Below are positions 54,041 through 62,386 of a stretch of 64,000 nucleotides of DNA, in pieces. How positions within the stretch are numbered: the first letter of the stretch is position 1; each line of letters opens with the position of its first letter. The stretch covers positions 868,001-932,000 of the forward strand of contig JASSUJ010000001.1 in NCBI GenBank assembly GCA_031963405.1, read 5' to 3'. Below the pieces are notes generated by a model. That model did no database searches. It saw nothing but the letters and a program-made list of their open reading frames with translations, and was not told where the DNA came from. The position numbers were made by a program, and so were the translations under genes. This DNA is from JASSUD01 sp031963405. Its GTDB lineage: Bacteria > Pseudomonadota > Gammaproteobacteria > Burkholderiales > Burkholderiaceae.

Positions 54041-55549
54041 TTAACGATCACGCGTACGGTTACGCGCACCGTATAGGCCCGGCGATTGAGTGTTGTTATT
54101 ATGCCCCTCTGCTCGCCCTCGAGGCGAATGACGTGCCGCACCCCGATTATTTCCATAACCTGCCAAACCTAATCCCGTTTGCATCGGATCAGGTTGACGC
54201 CGGTTAGTATTAGCCGTAGGTGAACGAGGGGTTTTTTCATCCGTAGGCGTTTTTAAGCCCACTGATTTAAGTAAGTCGCGCACTTGCTGCTCTTCCAACT
54301 CTTCCCAACGACCACGCTTCAACCCGCGTGGCAACACGACTGAGCCGTGTCGCGTACGTATCAAACGACTTACTTTCAGGCCTACCGCCTCAAACATACG
54401 GCGTACTTCACGGTTACGACCTTCACTAAGCGCGACATGATACCAGCGATTGACTCCTTCACCCCCACCATCATGAACACGCAGAAAATTAGCTGGGCCA
54501 TCATCAAGCGTGACCCCTTGCAACAACTGTTGACGCGCCGACTCAGGCAACGTGCCAATCACACGCACTGCATATTCACGCTCAACCTCATAGCGCGGGT
54601 GCATGAAATGATTAGCCAAATCGCCTGAAGTCGTTAAAAGCAATAGCCCTTCAGTATTAAAATCCAGTCGCCCCACGGCTAACCATTTGGCCGCTTTTAC
54701 AGGTGGCAGTCGATCAAAGACTGATGGGCGATTTTCCGGATCAGCGTGACTAACAATTTCCCCGCTAGGTTTATGGTAGAGCAGCACCCGCGGCAGCTGA
54801 TTAGGCAATTTGCGCTTAACCAGGTGGCCGTTGATACGAACTTGATCTGTGGGTAAAAGGCGTTGACCGATATGGGCTGGCTCGCCATTCACTGAAACGC
54901 GCCCTGCAATCAGTAACTCTTCCATTTCGCGCCTTGAGCCTAAGCCAGCTTCGGCTAGCACTTTATGCAGCTTCGCGCTTTCTTGCTCAGCGCTGGGCTC
55001 GTGCTTCAGCGCAGAAGGATTACGCGCTCGACCTAAAGGACGCCGGTCTCCAGCCCCCCTCTCAAATTCATTGCGCGGTGCCCGCGGATACTCAGAAGCA
55101 CCAGCTGAAGTCGTGCGCGGCTTATCCCTGCCGTTATCTCGAGGTGCCCCGCGTGAGGTAGAACGCTCCGGCCGTTCTGCCCGCTCTCTTCGCTCTGGCC
55201 GTTCTGCCTGAGACATCGGGTTAAAACGCTCTTTTTTAACTGGCTTATGCTCGCCTAAGCCGTCATTAGCATGACGCGGCGCTTTAGAAGTGGCTGCATT
55301 ACCTTCTGACTCTTTACCTTTGCCAGCACGGCGCCGAGCAATCAAACTGCGCGGACCACGCCGCAAGCCGCCACGGCGGGCTTGCGCCTCACCGTCTACC
55401 GTAGTATTGGATGCAGCATTTGGCTTAGCATCGAACGTATTAGCAGCGCCAATTTCATGCTGCATGTCAGCGAACGTGGATTTTGCACGCCTTGGGCGGG
55501 CAGCATCTGCGCTAGCATCGGCTAAGTTAATCTCTTCGTTGGGTTTCAA
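54041..55549 (-). CDS. rluB: 23S rRNA pseudouridine synthase RluB-like
   Basis: Modifies 23S rRNA. The first 190 residues are low complexity and rich in Arg, Glu, Ala and Pro (repeated RPERRERAERPER pattern), followed by an S4 RNA-binding domain at about 192-240 (KLHKVLAEAGLGSRREMEEL) and the RsuA-type catalytic domain with Asp in VGRLDFNTEGLLL. The tail is again basic and disordered. 502 residues; such extensions are common in Burkholderia homologues. It follows scpB by about 105 bases. Confidence 0.93.
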   Translation of the reverse strand: MKPNEEINLADASADAARPRRAKSTFADMQHEIGAANTFDAKPNAASNTTVDGEAQARRGGLRRGPRSLIARRRAGKGKESEGNAATSKAPRHANDGLGEHKPVKKERFNPMSQAERPERRERAERPERSTSRGAPRDNGRDKPRTTSAGASEYPRAPRNEFERGAGDRRPLGRARNPSALKHEPSAEQESAKLHKVLAEAGLGSRREMEELLIAGRVSVNGEPAHIGQRLLPTDQVRINGHLVKRKLPNQLPRVLLYHKPSGEIVSHADPENRPSVFDRLPPVKAAKWLAVGRLDFNTEGLLLLTTSGDLANHFMHPRYEVEREYAVRVIGTLPESARQQLLQGVTLDDGPANFLRVHDGGGEGVNRWYHVALSEGRNREVRRMFEAVGLKVSRLIRTRHGSVVLPRGLKRGRWEELEEQQVRDLLKSVGLKTPTDEKTPRSPTANTNRRQPDPMQTGLGLAGYGNNRGAARHSPRGRAEGHNNNTQSPGLYGARNRTRDR

Positions 55550-55655
55550 AACAGCCTCTAAATAGGTAAGCGCTCATAGCTTTGACAACACAGTCATGCT
55601 TGATTAAGCGCTATGGTGCAAAATTTCATGGCCTGGAGGATGCTACTCAAGCAAA

Positions 55656-56186
55656 TTAGCCTGCCGCTTGAGTAGATAGATCAGGTAATGGGGGCAATTC
55701 ATCAAGTGCTTGTAAGCCAAGATCATCAAGAAAAAATGAAGTGGTGGCATAAAGCGCTGGACGTCCTGGTAACTCGCGGTGACCAATGACTTCAATCCAA
55801 TTCCGCTCTTCTAGTTGTTTAATGAGCTGGCTATTTACCGTGACGCCTCGAATCTCTTCGATGTCACCACGCGTTACAGGCTGCTTGTACGCAATAATGG
55901 CAAGGGTCTCAAGCACAGCACGCGAATATTTGGGTGGCTTTTCCGGATTCAATCGAGCTATCAAGGCACGCATTGCTGGCTTACTTTGGAAGCGCCAGCC
56001 GCTCGCTAGCTGAACCAGCTCAACACCACGCCCAGACCAATCCACTCGCAACTCTTCAAGCAAGCTACGCAGTGTGTCAATGGCAAGCTCATCGTCGAAT
56101 AGTTTGCGCAGCTCGCTCACTCTCAGCGGCTCTTGAGCGCAAATTAAGGCCGTCTCAAGGACAATTTTTGCCTCTTGCTTATCCAT
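55656..56186 (-). CDS. scpB: segregation and condensation protein B
   Basis: Kleisin-associated winged-helix protein that works with SMC and ScpA in chromosome condensation. Two winged-helix domains; the signature LETLAIIAYKQPVTRGDIEEIRG at about 90-112 and GRPALYATT are present. 176 residues. Adjacent to rluB, a widely conserved pairing. scpA is not in the window. Confidence 0.95.
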   Translation of the reverse strand: MDKQEAKIVLETALICAQEPLRVSELRKLFDDELAIDTLRSLLEELRVDWSGRGVELVQLASGWRFQSKPAMRALIARLNPEKPPKYSRAVLETLAIIAYKQPVTRGDIEEIRGVTVNSQLIKQLEERNWIEVIGHRELPGRPALYATTSFFLDDLGLQALDELPPLPDLSTQAAG

Positions 56187-56904
56187 ACACTCAACTAGTG
56201 GGTGAGCCTTTAATCGGTTGGATTACTCATGAGATGAGGATTTCGAGGACCCTCGGCATCCAGGGCATGGCGTAATTGGCTATAAATTAGCTATAAGGTA
56301 TCAGCGAAGCTGTCGGTTTAGCGAAGGTCTGACTAACCCGGGAGCGGCGTCACGCCTCTTTGCCCGCAAGTTAGACAGGCCTTCCATAGCTGTCAACGCT
56401 CGAAAAACGGCGTTCGGAAAACTAAGCAGAAACCGAAACGTATTGTAGTGCATGAGATTTGCGCTACCTGCTAGCCCATGGGAAGTGGGCTGTATTGGAC
56501 TCTCTTTGTGTAAATGCCAAGCAGGTTCTTAGAATCTATTCATAGTCTCATTAAATTTCGTCGCATATTACGCAAAAAATAGAAAGGCGTAAAGCGAAAG
56601 TACCGATAAGTCGTGCTAAATCTCGCACAATTGGCCATCTTTTCGCCTCCACTACTTTACTGCTTCTTTCCAAATGCAGGACTTCTCAACAGCCAATTCA
56701 GCCGCTGTGGGCGCAATTAAGTTAGCGCATGCGAGATAAGGAATAACAAAACGTAACGTTTTGCAAATGTCGTTACAGCAACACACCACCGCTGTTAATT
56801 GCTCGTTAGAATAAAAACACCTGAGCTGTACGCAGGTTGCAACCAAGGACTCACACCCAAGTGTGGTAAGCAAAATTTATTATTTACTCTACAGGGCGAA
56901 AATT
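56187..56904. other. intergenic stretch scpB / small exported gene
   Basis: About 720 bases without a gene. It holds element P, a half copy of the TTAGAATCTATTCAT repeat near 56527, and a palindrome CAAAACGTAACGTTTTG at 56748-56764, about 140 bases before the small exported gene, that could be an operator. Confidence 0.45.
56321..56386 (+). repeat. short palindromic element copy P
   Basis: Arms GAAGGTCTGACTAAC and GTTAGACAGGCCTTC are complementary at 13 of 15 positions. The core is reduced to GGGAGCGGCGTCACGCCTC...; it is a 66-base deleted member of the family. Confidence 0.7.
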
Positions 56905-57120
56905 ATGATGAAAAGAATCTCTCTTGCTGCTTTAATTTTCTCGGCCACGACTGTTGCCTTCGCGCAAACTGCCTACCCGTCTTCTAGCTCAAGCACAACT
57001 AGCACCGCCCCGACAGCTGCATCAACCAATACACAAACAAAGAATTCAACGATGCCGGCGACTAATTCAGAATATGGCAACGCTGCTTCCAGTACGAAGG
57101 CAAATAAAAAAGCCTGGTAA
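56905..57120 (+). CDS. small exported Ser/Thr-rich protein
   Basis: 71 residues; the ATG at 56905 or the next codon, after AGGGCGAA. Residues 1-22 form a clear signal peptide (MMKRISLAALIFSATTVAFA, cleaved before QTAYP). The mature part of about 50 residues is rich in Ser, Thr, Asn and Ala with no Cys, likely disordered, ending KANKKAW. No family recognised. It lies alone upstream of the trehalase gene, in the same direction. Confidence 0.7.
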   Translation: MMKRISLAALIFSATTVAFAQTAYPSSSSSTTSTAPTAASTNTQTKNSTMPATNSEYGNAASSTKANKKAW

Positions 57121-57534
57121 GCTTAACGGATAGCTTGGCTAAGCTCATTGATTAGAATTTAATAGGCAATTAGGCAAGATCTGCATAACCCGGCTGACGG
57201 CGTTACCCCTCCTTGTCAGCCAGCTTATGCAGACCTCCCTCTCTTAGCTTAAATTTCCATCAAAAAATCTACCACCTCAGCTTGCGTATCCATAAGTTGA
57301 GGCCATATATAAAAATATAGAGCTACATGCCTAAAGGTGTTGGTTTATATTTTTATCAAAGGCAGGGCAATGCCTTTTTCCCATAGCCATCAGACAGCTA
57401 TCAGACAGATACTAGCTCTCCCGTGTATTATTTATCCAAACACAGCCTTTTGGGCGTGGATAACTTCACTGGCTTCAGCTTTCTTATTGCTCTCTACCTC
57501 CGCTATTACAAGCCACAATCTTGAAGCAACGCTT
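57121..57534. other. intergenic stretch upstream of treA
   Basis: Holds element Q and the treA leader. AGCTTGGCTAAGCT at about 57131 is a small hairpin after the exported gene. No clear promoter. Confidence 0.4.
57176..57236 (+). repeat. short palindromic element copy Q
   Basis: AAGATCTGCATAA and TTATGCAGACCTC flank a second stem GGCTGAC/GTCAGCC and GGCGTTACC. About 61 bases, a deleted member like copy P. Confidence 0.7.
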
Positions 57535-59214
57535 ATGATTCGGAAATTATTTTTTTATTTTCTTTTTTCATTTTTTCTGCCTGGCTTTATCCTCATGCAG
57601 CCTTCGCCTTTTGCAGCCGCACAAAGTGCTCATCAGCATTCACCTGATGCCGCATCGCTCACGCCGCCACCTTCTGTCGAGTACGGAGAGTTATTCCGAG
57701 AAATCCAAACGCAAAGACTTTTTCCGGATAGCAAAACTTTTCCCGACATGACACCTGATGAGTCGCCACAGCAGCTCTTAATTCGCTATCGACAGGAAAA
57801 ACGACAGCCAGGCTTTAGCTTGCACGCTTTTGTGGCGCAACATTTTGCACCGCCGGCCCGCATTCTTAAAGAACACATGCTGGTCTCTAACATCAAGCCA
57901 AATGAGCAAGAGCATACTCAGCTCTATACCCATCTCAATAACTTATGGAAAGTATTGCGTCACTCACCAGATAACGCCTTCGTGCGTTATACCTCGCTGC
58001 TACCGTTACCTTATCCGTACGCCGTACCCGATGGCCGCTTCGATGAGCTTTATTATTGGGATTCATACTTCATCATGCTTGGTTTGCAGGAGACTGGACA
58101 ACATCAGCTTGCGGCTGACATCGTCAAAAATTTCGCTATCCTGCTTGAGCGCTACGGACATGTTCCTAACGCGAACCGCAGTTATTATTTAAGCCGTTCA
58201 GAGCCACCATTTTTTTCATTAATCGTAGATTTAGTCGCACAACATGAAGGCGAAAAAATCTACACAGATTATTTGCCAGCGCTTGAAAAAGAATACAAAT
58301 ATTGGATGGATGGCGCCGAATCCTTAAAAAAAGGCGAAGCCTATCGGCGTGTAGTACGCCTGCCAAATGGCGCGGTACTGAACCGTTTTTGGGACGATCA
58401 AGCCATACCGCGTGATGAAGCTTATTTTGAGGATTTAGAAACGGTAGCAAAATCGTCTCGTTTAGCTACCGATATCTACCGTAATTTACGTGCAGCCTGT
58501 GAAAGCGGCTGGGATTTCAGCTCACGCTGGCTAACCGATGATAAAAATTTATCCAGCATTCACACCACCGCGTTACTACCCATTGATTTAAATGCACTGA
58601 TTTTTCATCTCGAACAAACTTTAGCGAAAGCTAATCATATGGCTGGGAATGCCGCGCGCGCGAAATATTTTGAGCTGCTCGCCGCACGTCGCCAAGCACT
58701 CGTTCAGACTTTGCTATGGGATAGTAAGCAAGGCATTTTTACCGACTATAACTGGCAACAGGGCCAACTTACCCAGCGTCTTACTGCCGCTACCTTGTAT
58801 CCACTTTTTTTAAAGTTAGCTACGCCAGCGCAAGCACACCAAGTTGCGCGCAATGTGGAACGCACGCTTCTTAAATCTGGTGGAATTGTCACTACTCCCG
58901 TACACAGTGGCCAGCAATGGGATGCACCAAATGGCTGGGCTCCATTGCAATGGGTTGCTATTACGGGGCTTAATCATTACGGCGAAAATCCATTAGCGCA
59001 GACCATTGCCGAACGCTGGATAAATAAAAATATCTGGGTATACAAGCAAACAGGGCAGCTTTTCGAGAAATACGATGTAGAAGAAGAGCGCGCTGCCGAA
59101 GGGGGAGAATATCCTCTGCAAGCTGGCTTTGGCTGGACCAATAGCGTTCTAATTAAATTAATGGCGATGTATCCGAATGCGGTGGAGCCATCTTTGCGAC
59201 ACTCTCTACGCTAG
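57535..59214 (+). CDS. treA: periplasmic trehalase (GH37)
   Basis: Splits trehalose into two glucose molecules in the periplasm. The ATG at 57535 opens a signal peptide (MIRKLFFYFLFSFFL..., cleaved near FAAA-QS); upstream in-frame codons from 57337 would hide it. Trehalase signatures are present: PDGRFDELYYWDSYF and QWDAPNGWAPLQW. The catalytic Asp lies in SGWDFSSRW and the catalytic Glu in GGEYPLQAGFGWTN, by comparison with E. coli TreA. 559 residues, standard. Trehalose is the main storage sugar of fungi, so this fits use of a fungal host's sugar; that is inference. Confidence 0.94.
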   Translation: MIRKLFFYFLFSFFLPGFILMQPSPFAAAQSAHQHSPDAASLTPPPSVEYGELFREIQTQRLFPDSKTFPDMTPDESPQQLLIRYRQEKRQPGFSLHAFVAQHFAPPARILKEHMLVSNIKPNEQEHTQLYTHLNNLWKVLRHSPDNAFVRYTSLLPLPYPYAVPDGRFDELYYWDSYFIMLGLQETGQHQLAADIVKNFAILLERYGHVPNANRSYYLSRSEPPFFSLIVDLVAQHEGEKIYTDYLPALEKEYKYWMDGAESLKKGEAYRRVVRLPNGAVLNRFWDDQAIPRDEAYFEDLETVAKSSRLATDIYRNLRAACESGWDFSSRWLTDDKNLSSIHTTALLPIDLNALIFHLEQTLAKANHMAGNAARAKYFELLAARRQALVQTLLWDSKQGIFTDYNWQQGQLTQRLTAATLYPLFLKLATPAQAHQVARNVERTLLKSGGIVTTPVHSGQQWDAPNGWAPLQWVAITGLNHYGENPLAQTIAERWINKNIWVYKQTGQLFEKYDVEEERAAEGGEYPLQAGFGWTNSVLIKLMAMYPNAVEPSLRHSLR

Positions 59215-59392
59215 AGCCTGTTCATCGCCTCAAAAAATCCAGTTTAAAAGTTTGTGGTCTGCCTATTTCATTGCCCGCGATTAATTCAGAACATGTCTTT
59301 GAGCAGTTACTTATTACCTTGTGCCTTTATGGCACAAGACAAACTCAAAACGAACTCAAGCACAGCAGTCTTTCCCAAGAAGATTCTTCAAT
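59215..59392. other. intergenic stretch after treA
   Basis: GAGCCTGTTCATCGCCTCAAAA near 59214 is a half copy of the TTAGAACCTGTTCAT repeat. GTGCCTTTATGGCAC near 59320 is a small hairpin that may end treA. Confidence 0.4.
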
Positions 59393-59491
59393 AGGCCTTT
59401 TTCTAAACTTCGTATCGGCGTCACTCCGGATCAAAGTTCTCTTGTCCTGACATCTAAAAAATTCCTTGCTCTGGGACTTCGAAAGAGGTCT
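59393..59491 (-). repeat. palindromic element copy R (AGACCTCTT arm type)
   Basis: 99 bases with imperfect arms AGGCCTTTTTCTAA... and ...TTCGAAAGAGGTCT. The core is in reverse orientation. On the plus strand it is open for 33 codons in the frame used in tilS (LVLTSKKFLALGLRKRS), though it sits in no gene. Confidence 0.82.
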
Positions 59492-59512
59492 AAGTTTATA
59501 AAAGCGGCTCTT

Positions 59513-59567
59513 ATAAAAAAACGGGGGTGTTATTAATAAATCTCGCAGATTTATTAATAACACCCCC
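59513..59567 (-). terminator. very strong terminator between treA and bamC
   Basis: A perfect 20-bp stem (59523-59542 with 59548-59567) around a 5-base loop. Read on the minus strand it ends in G followed by seven T residues, so it ends the bamC transcript; the stem alone may also block treA read-through. Confidence 0.88.
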
Positions 59568-59642
59568 ACCCACTCATTCCGAAGAAAACGAGCATTTTAG
59601 ATATTCTCTAGAAACTAATAACAGCTTCTAACTGCTCCAAAC

Positions 59643-60830
59643 TTAACGCAACTGCTCAGCTAGTCGCGACACAATCGAGCTTGCTTGCGGTGACGTGTCG
59701 ATTTCATTGGCTTCATTCACAATAGCCACCCGCGTCACTGTTTCACTGAGCGCACGCACATTAAGTTTATATTGCTGCGCTATTTTTTCTTTTTTGCCAT
59801 GAAAAACTTGATTCCAAAAGCTTTGCTGCGCAGCGCTGCGATCACGTGGGTCAACATAACGCACATAATAAAGGCCACGCTCGCGGTCCCGGTCATCCAC
59901 CGTAAAATTATTACGCTCAAGCGCCAAGCCGACTCGTAACCACGCCCGATCAAACGGCTGAGCCAACTCAAATTGAGCCACTTGATTCGCTAACGCTTCT
60001 GTATTGGGTACAAGTGCCGGTGCTTGCTGCGCCGGTTTATTTGCAGCAACGGGAGCTGGCAGCACGTTTTGCGATGCTACCGAGCTAGCTGCAGCGGTCT
60101 GCTGCTGCGCTTTACGTCCATCGGGCGCAAGCGCATACATCAAACGCTGCAAATACTCTGCTTCAAGCGCTGGGTTATTAGGTGTTGCCTCCCAACGAGT
60201 CCATTGCTTGGTCAATCCGTCAGATATCTCGTGCATACCCAGCTGGCTGATAAATATATACGTCGCCCCATTTGCGCCCACCTCTAAACGGGTTCGATAT
60301 TTATTTCTCTCAGCTGTCACATAAATGCTACCCAAGCTTTTTGACAGCGCATGACGAATAAAACCGAGCTTAATGGCAGCACGCGTCTCTTTCCACTGAG
60401 TTTCCATCAGCGTGCGCTCAGGCGCATCAACAGCCAGCGAAAAATCTTGTTCCTGCCAAAACTGACGTAACAGTGGCCATAACTGTGCGGGCGTTTTATG
60501 CTGCACGACTAGCCAATGACCGGTGCCGTCACGTTGGATGAACACACCAGGCACCGGCTTAAGAACCGGCTTGGCAACCTGAGCCTCAACCTTGCTCGGC
60601 TGACGATGCTGATAGGCAGATAGCGTCGCTTTTCCATTAGATTGACGCAGTTGGACGGCATCTGTTTCACCTGTTATATCTGGCGGCCGAACCAATGGTG
60701 ACTCACTGGCTTTGGTTGGATTAGCGTAATCAATCGCCTGCGGATCAGCTGTGGTACAAGCTGTGATCAAGCCTAACGCAGCGGTAAGCGCTACGCTGCA
60801 AAGCAGTGACGAATCTAGCTTTAGTTTCAT
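59643..60830 (-). CDS. bamC: outer membrane assembly lipoprotein BamC
   Basis: Lipoprotein subunit of the BAM complex that inserts beta-barrel proteins in the outer membrane. Lipobox LITAC with Cys25 as lipid anchor, an unstructured DIT/RPPDI segment that in E. coli binds BamD, then two helix-grip domains (about 90-220 and 285-390) joined by an Ala/Pro linker. 395 residues. In Burkholderia it usually sits near dapA, which is not present here, so the neighbourhood is broken. Confidence 0.9.
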   Translation of the reverse strand: MKLKLDSSLLCSVALTAALGLITACTTADPQAIDYANPTKASESPLVRPPDITGETDAVQLRQSNGKATLSAYQHRQPSKVEAQVAKPVLKPVPGVFIQRDGTGHWLVVQHKTPAQLWPLLRQFWQEQDFSLAVDAPERTLMETQWKETRAAIKLGFIRHALSKSLGSIYVTAERNKYRTRLEVGANGATYIFISQLGMHEISDGLTKQWTRWEATPNNPALEAEYLQRLMYALAPDGRKAQQQTAAASSVASQNVLPAPVAANKPAQQAPALVPNTEALANQVAQFELAQPFDRAWLRVGLALERNNFTVDDRDRERGLYYVRYVDPRDRSAAQQSFWNQVFHGKKEKIAQQYKLNVRALSETVTRVAIVNEANEIDTSPQASSIVSRLAEQLR

Positions 60831-61203
60831 AGTCTTTCGCTAGGCACGCTAGCGTCTTCTAAAAATCAGTTAAAAAAGCGCTGAATAAATGGGGTGCAAC
60901 CATAGAGCATGACACCACGTCTGATGGTTGCACTAAACGTACTATCTGCACTGACATTTTTTGCTCGCCGTGATTAATTCAAGCTTCCCGAAGTTAATTA
61001 AATTAGTTTCTAAAAGCCCTGCTTATCAATTGGCAAAAACAATTGGCCACAAAACTATCAGTTAGGGAAGAATTAAATTGAAAAGATATTGCAGAAAACG
61101 GCGCCTATTCAGGCATATATGAAGATTATTCGTTAAAAAACTTTAGAACTCGACGTGCCCAAGCACTAGGCAGTTTTTTCAAACTGAAAGCTAAGGCAAA
61201 ACA
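60831..61203. other. intergenic stretch upstream of bamC with element S
   Basis: Contains element S and about 200 AT-rich bases in which no gene is seen. The bamC promoter should lie near its 60831 end. Confidence 0.4.
60886..60977 (-). repeat. palindromic element copy S
   Basis: Arms AAGCGCTGAATAA and TTAATTCAAGCTT (imperfect). The core is in reverse orientation, CGTACTATCTGCACTGACATT and TTGCTCGCCG; GTGCAACCAT pairs with ATGGTTGCAC inside it. Confidence 0.72.
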
Positions 61204-61638
61204 TCAGCTTTCACCAATATTAGCCAATAACTTAGTCTTCTCAAAATCTGCATGCGCAACACTTGTGCACAAATCCGACCATTCACAACCAGCACAAGCA
61301 GCACGGCTAACACCTTGTGCAAACGCTGTACGCATCAGATCAAATTGTGCAGATTGAAAAGTCAGGCGCACACCAGGCGCCACTATGCAGCTCAACACCT
61401 CTGTCAGTGCTGCGGCGGCTTGCCGATCCCGCTTGAGCACACTTGCTTGTAAGCAATGTGGCGTATCGGTAACAAGCAACGGTTGGCAAATTTCATCTGG
61501 CCCCTCTACCAACAAGATCTCCTCGCCTTGGGCCAAACGTTCAATAAGCCTATCAAAATTTGCGACAAAAGCAGGGCAATAGCCCTGCCCTACATAAGTC
61601 AACATGCACAATAAATGATGTGCACGCAGGCGAATCAT
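61204..61638 (-). CDS. DUF1284 protein, cysteine-rich
   Basis: 144 residues with the DUF1284 start RLRAHHLLCMLTYVG and a C-terminal cysteine cluster CAGCEWSDLC, plus further Cys in HCLQ and EICQ. The Cys and His pattern suggests a metal or iron-sulfur site; the function is not known. It lies 12 bases after bioY and is probably co-transcribed, so a link to biotin uptake is possible but unproven. Confidence 0.85.
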   Translation of the reverse strand: MIRLRAHHLLCMLTYVGQGYCPAFVANFDRLIERLAQGEEILLVEGPDEICQPLLVTDTPHCLQASVLKRDRQAAAALTEVLSCIVAPGVRLTFQSAQFDLMRTAFAQGVSRAACAGCEWSDLCTSVAHADFEKTKLLANIGES

Positions 61639-61650
61639 TTTAAGTATGCT

Positions 61651-62247
61651 TTAAGGACGCTTAATAGCACTTAGGGCACTTATACCCCGCATAGCTTCGA
61701 CAGTGAGCGCAGCTAACGCTGACTTCAGCACCGACCCCAAAAGAAACGGAGCAACGCCAAACAACCAAGCTTTTTCAACGCCAAGCAGGCAAGCAAGCCA
61801 AGCAGCACCCACAGCAATACAAAGCGCGTGGCCCGCTAACATAACTAGACTCAAGCGAAATACGCTACCTATTACTTTGCCTCTCTCAACCAGCCAGCCA
61901 ATAAAAGCTGCCAGGAGCGGGAAAGCCAACAAATAGCCGCCAGTCGGCCCCAAGAAATACCCAAGGCCAGCCGCACCACCGGAAAAAACGGGTAAGCCAA
62001 AAGCACCTTCAGTCAACCACAAAAGCACCGTAACCGCACCCAAACGCCAGCCATATAATGCACCTACCATGGCTATGGCAAAAGTTTGCATATTCATTGG
62101 CACTGGAATAAGTGGCACTTCAATCCACGAAGACAGAGCTAACAAGAGACTTCCCACCGCAACCGCTAACGCCTTTATGCTCAAAGGTCGAGCAGCCAGC
62201 CATAGCGTTGGCATGAAAGAAACAGAGGCAGTAGCAGAACGACGCAT
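61651..62247 (-). CDS. bioY: biotin transporter BioY
   Basis: Substrate-binding membrane protein of the biotin ECF transporter, about six membrane segments in 198 residues. The BioY signature GPTGGYLLAFPLLAAFIGWL is at about 112-131, with PVPMNMQTFAI before it. No bioM/bioN genes are adjacent; solitary BioY can work alone or share a module encoded elsewhere. It suggests dependence on outside biotin, which AccA's complex needs. Followed by the DUF1284 gene; tRNA-Ile2 lies upstream. Confidence 0.94.
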   Translation of the reverse strand: MRRSATASVSFMPTLWLAARPLSIKALAVAVGSLLLALSSWIEVPLIPVPMNMQTFAIAMVGALYGWRLGAVTVLLWLTEGAFGLPVFSGGAAGLGYFLGPTGGYLLAFPLLAAFIGWLVERGKVIGSVFRLSLVMLAGHALCIAVGAAWLACLLGVEKAWLFGVAPFLLGSVLKSALAALTVEAMRGISALSAIKRP

Positions 62248-62310
62248 GGGTTAGCCTTGCTAAGAAATGAGAAATGAACTTTTATCAAAAAACGATAAAG
62301 CATCAAAAAT

Positions 62311-62386
62311 TGGTGGGCCCGTGCTGGGGTCGAACCAGCGACTTAGGGATTATGAGTCGCCTGCTCTACCGCTGAGCTAATGGCCC
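62311..62386 (-). tRNA. ileX: tRNA with CAU anticodon, probably tRNA-Ile2, with irregular stems
   Basis: Minus strand, starting GGGCCATTAGCTCAGCGG, anticodon loop CTCATAA, T arm GCTGGTTCGACCCCAGC, and encoded CCA. The anticodon arm GGCGACTCATAATC matches tRNA-Ile2 of E. coli rather than elongator tRNA-Met, so C34 would be changed to lysidine by TilS. Two defects are visible: base 41 is C, giving a C29-C41 mismatch, and the 3' acceptor strand ACGGGCCC has one extra base and an A-C mismatch against GGGCCAT. It may be poorly functional or a sequencing error may be present. Confidence 0.8.

Noticed and set aside
4019..60977. Palindromic elements read as a CRISPR array
   Set aside because: Copies are dispersed, about 100 bp long and without regular spacers.
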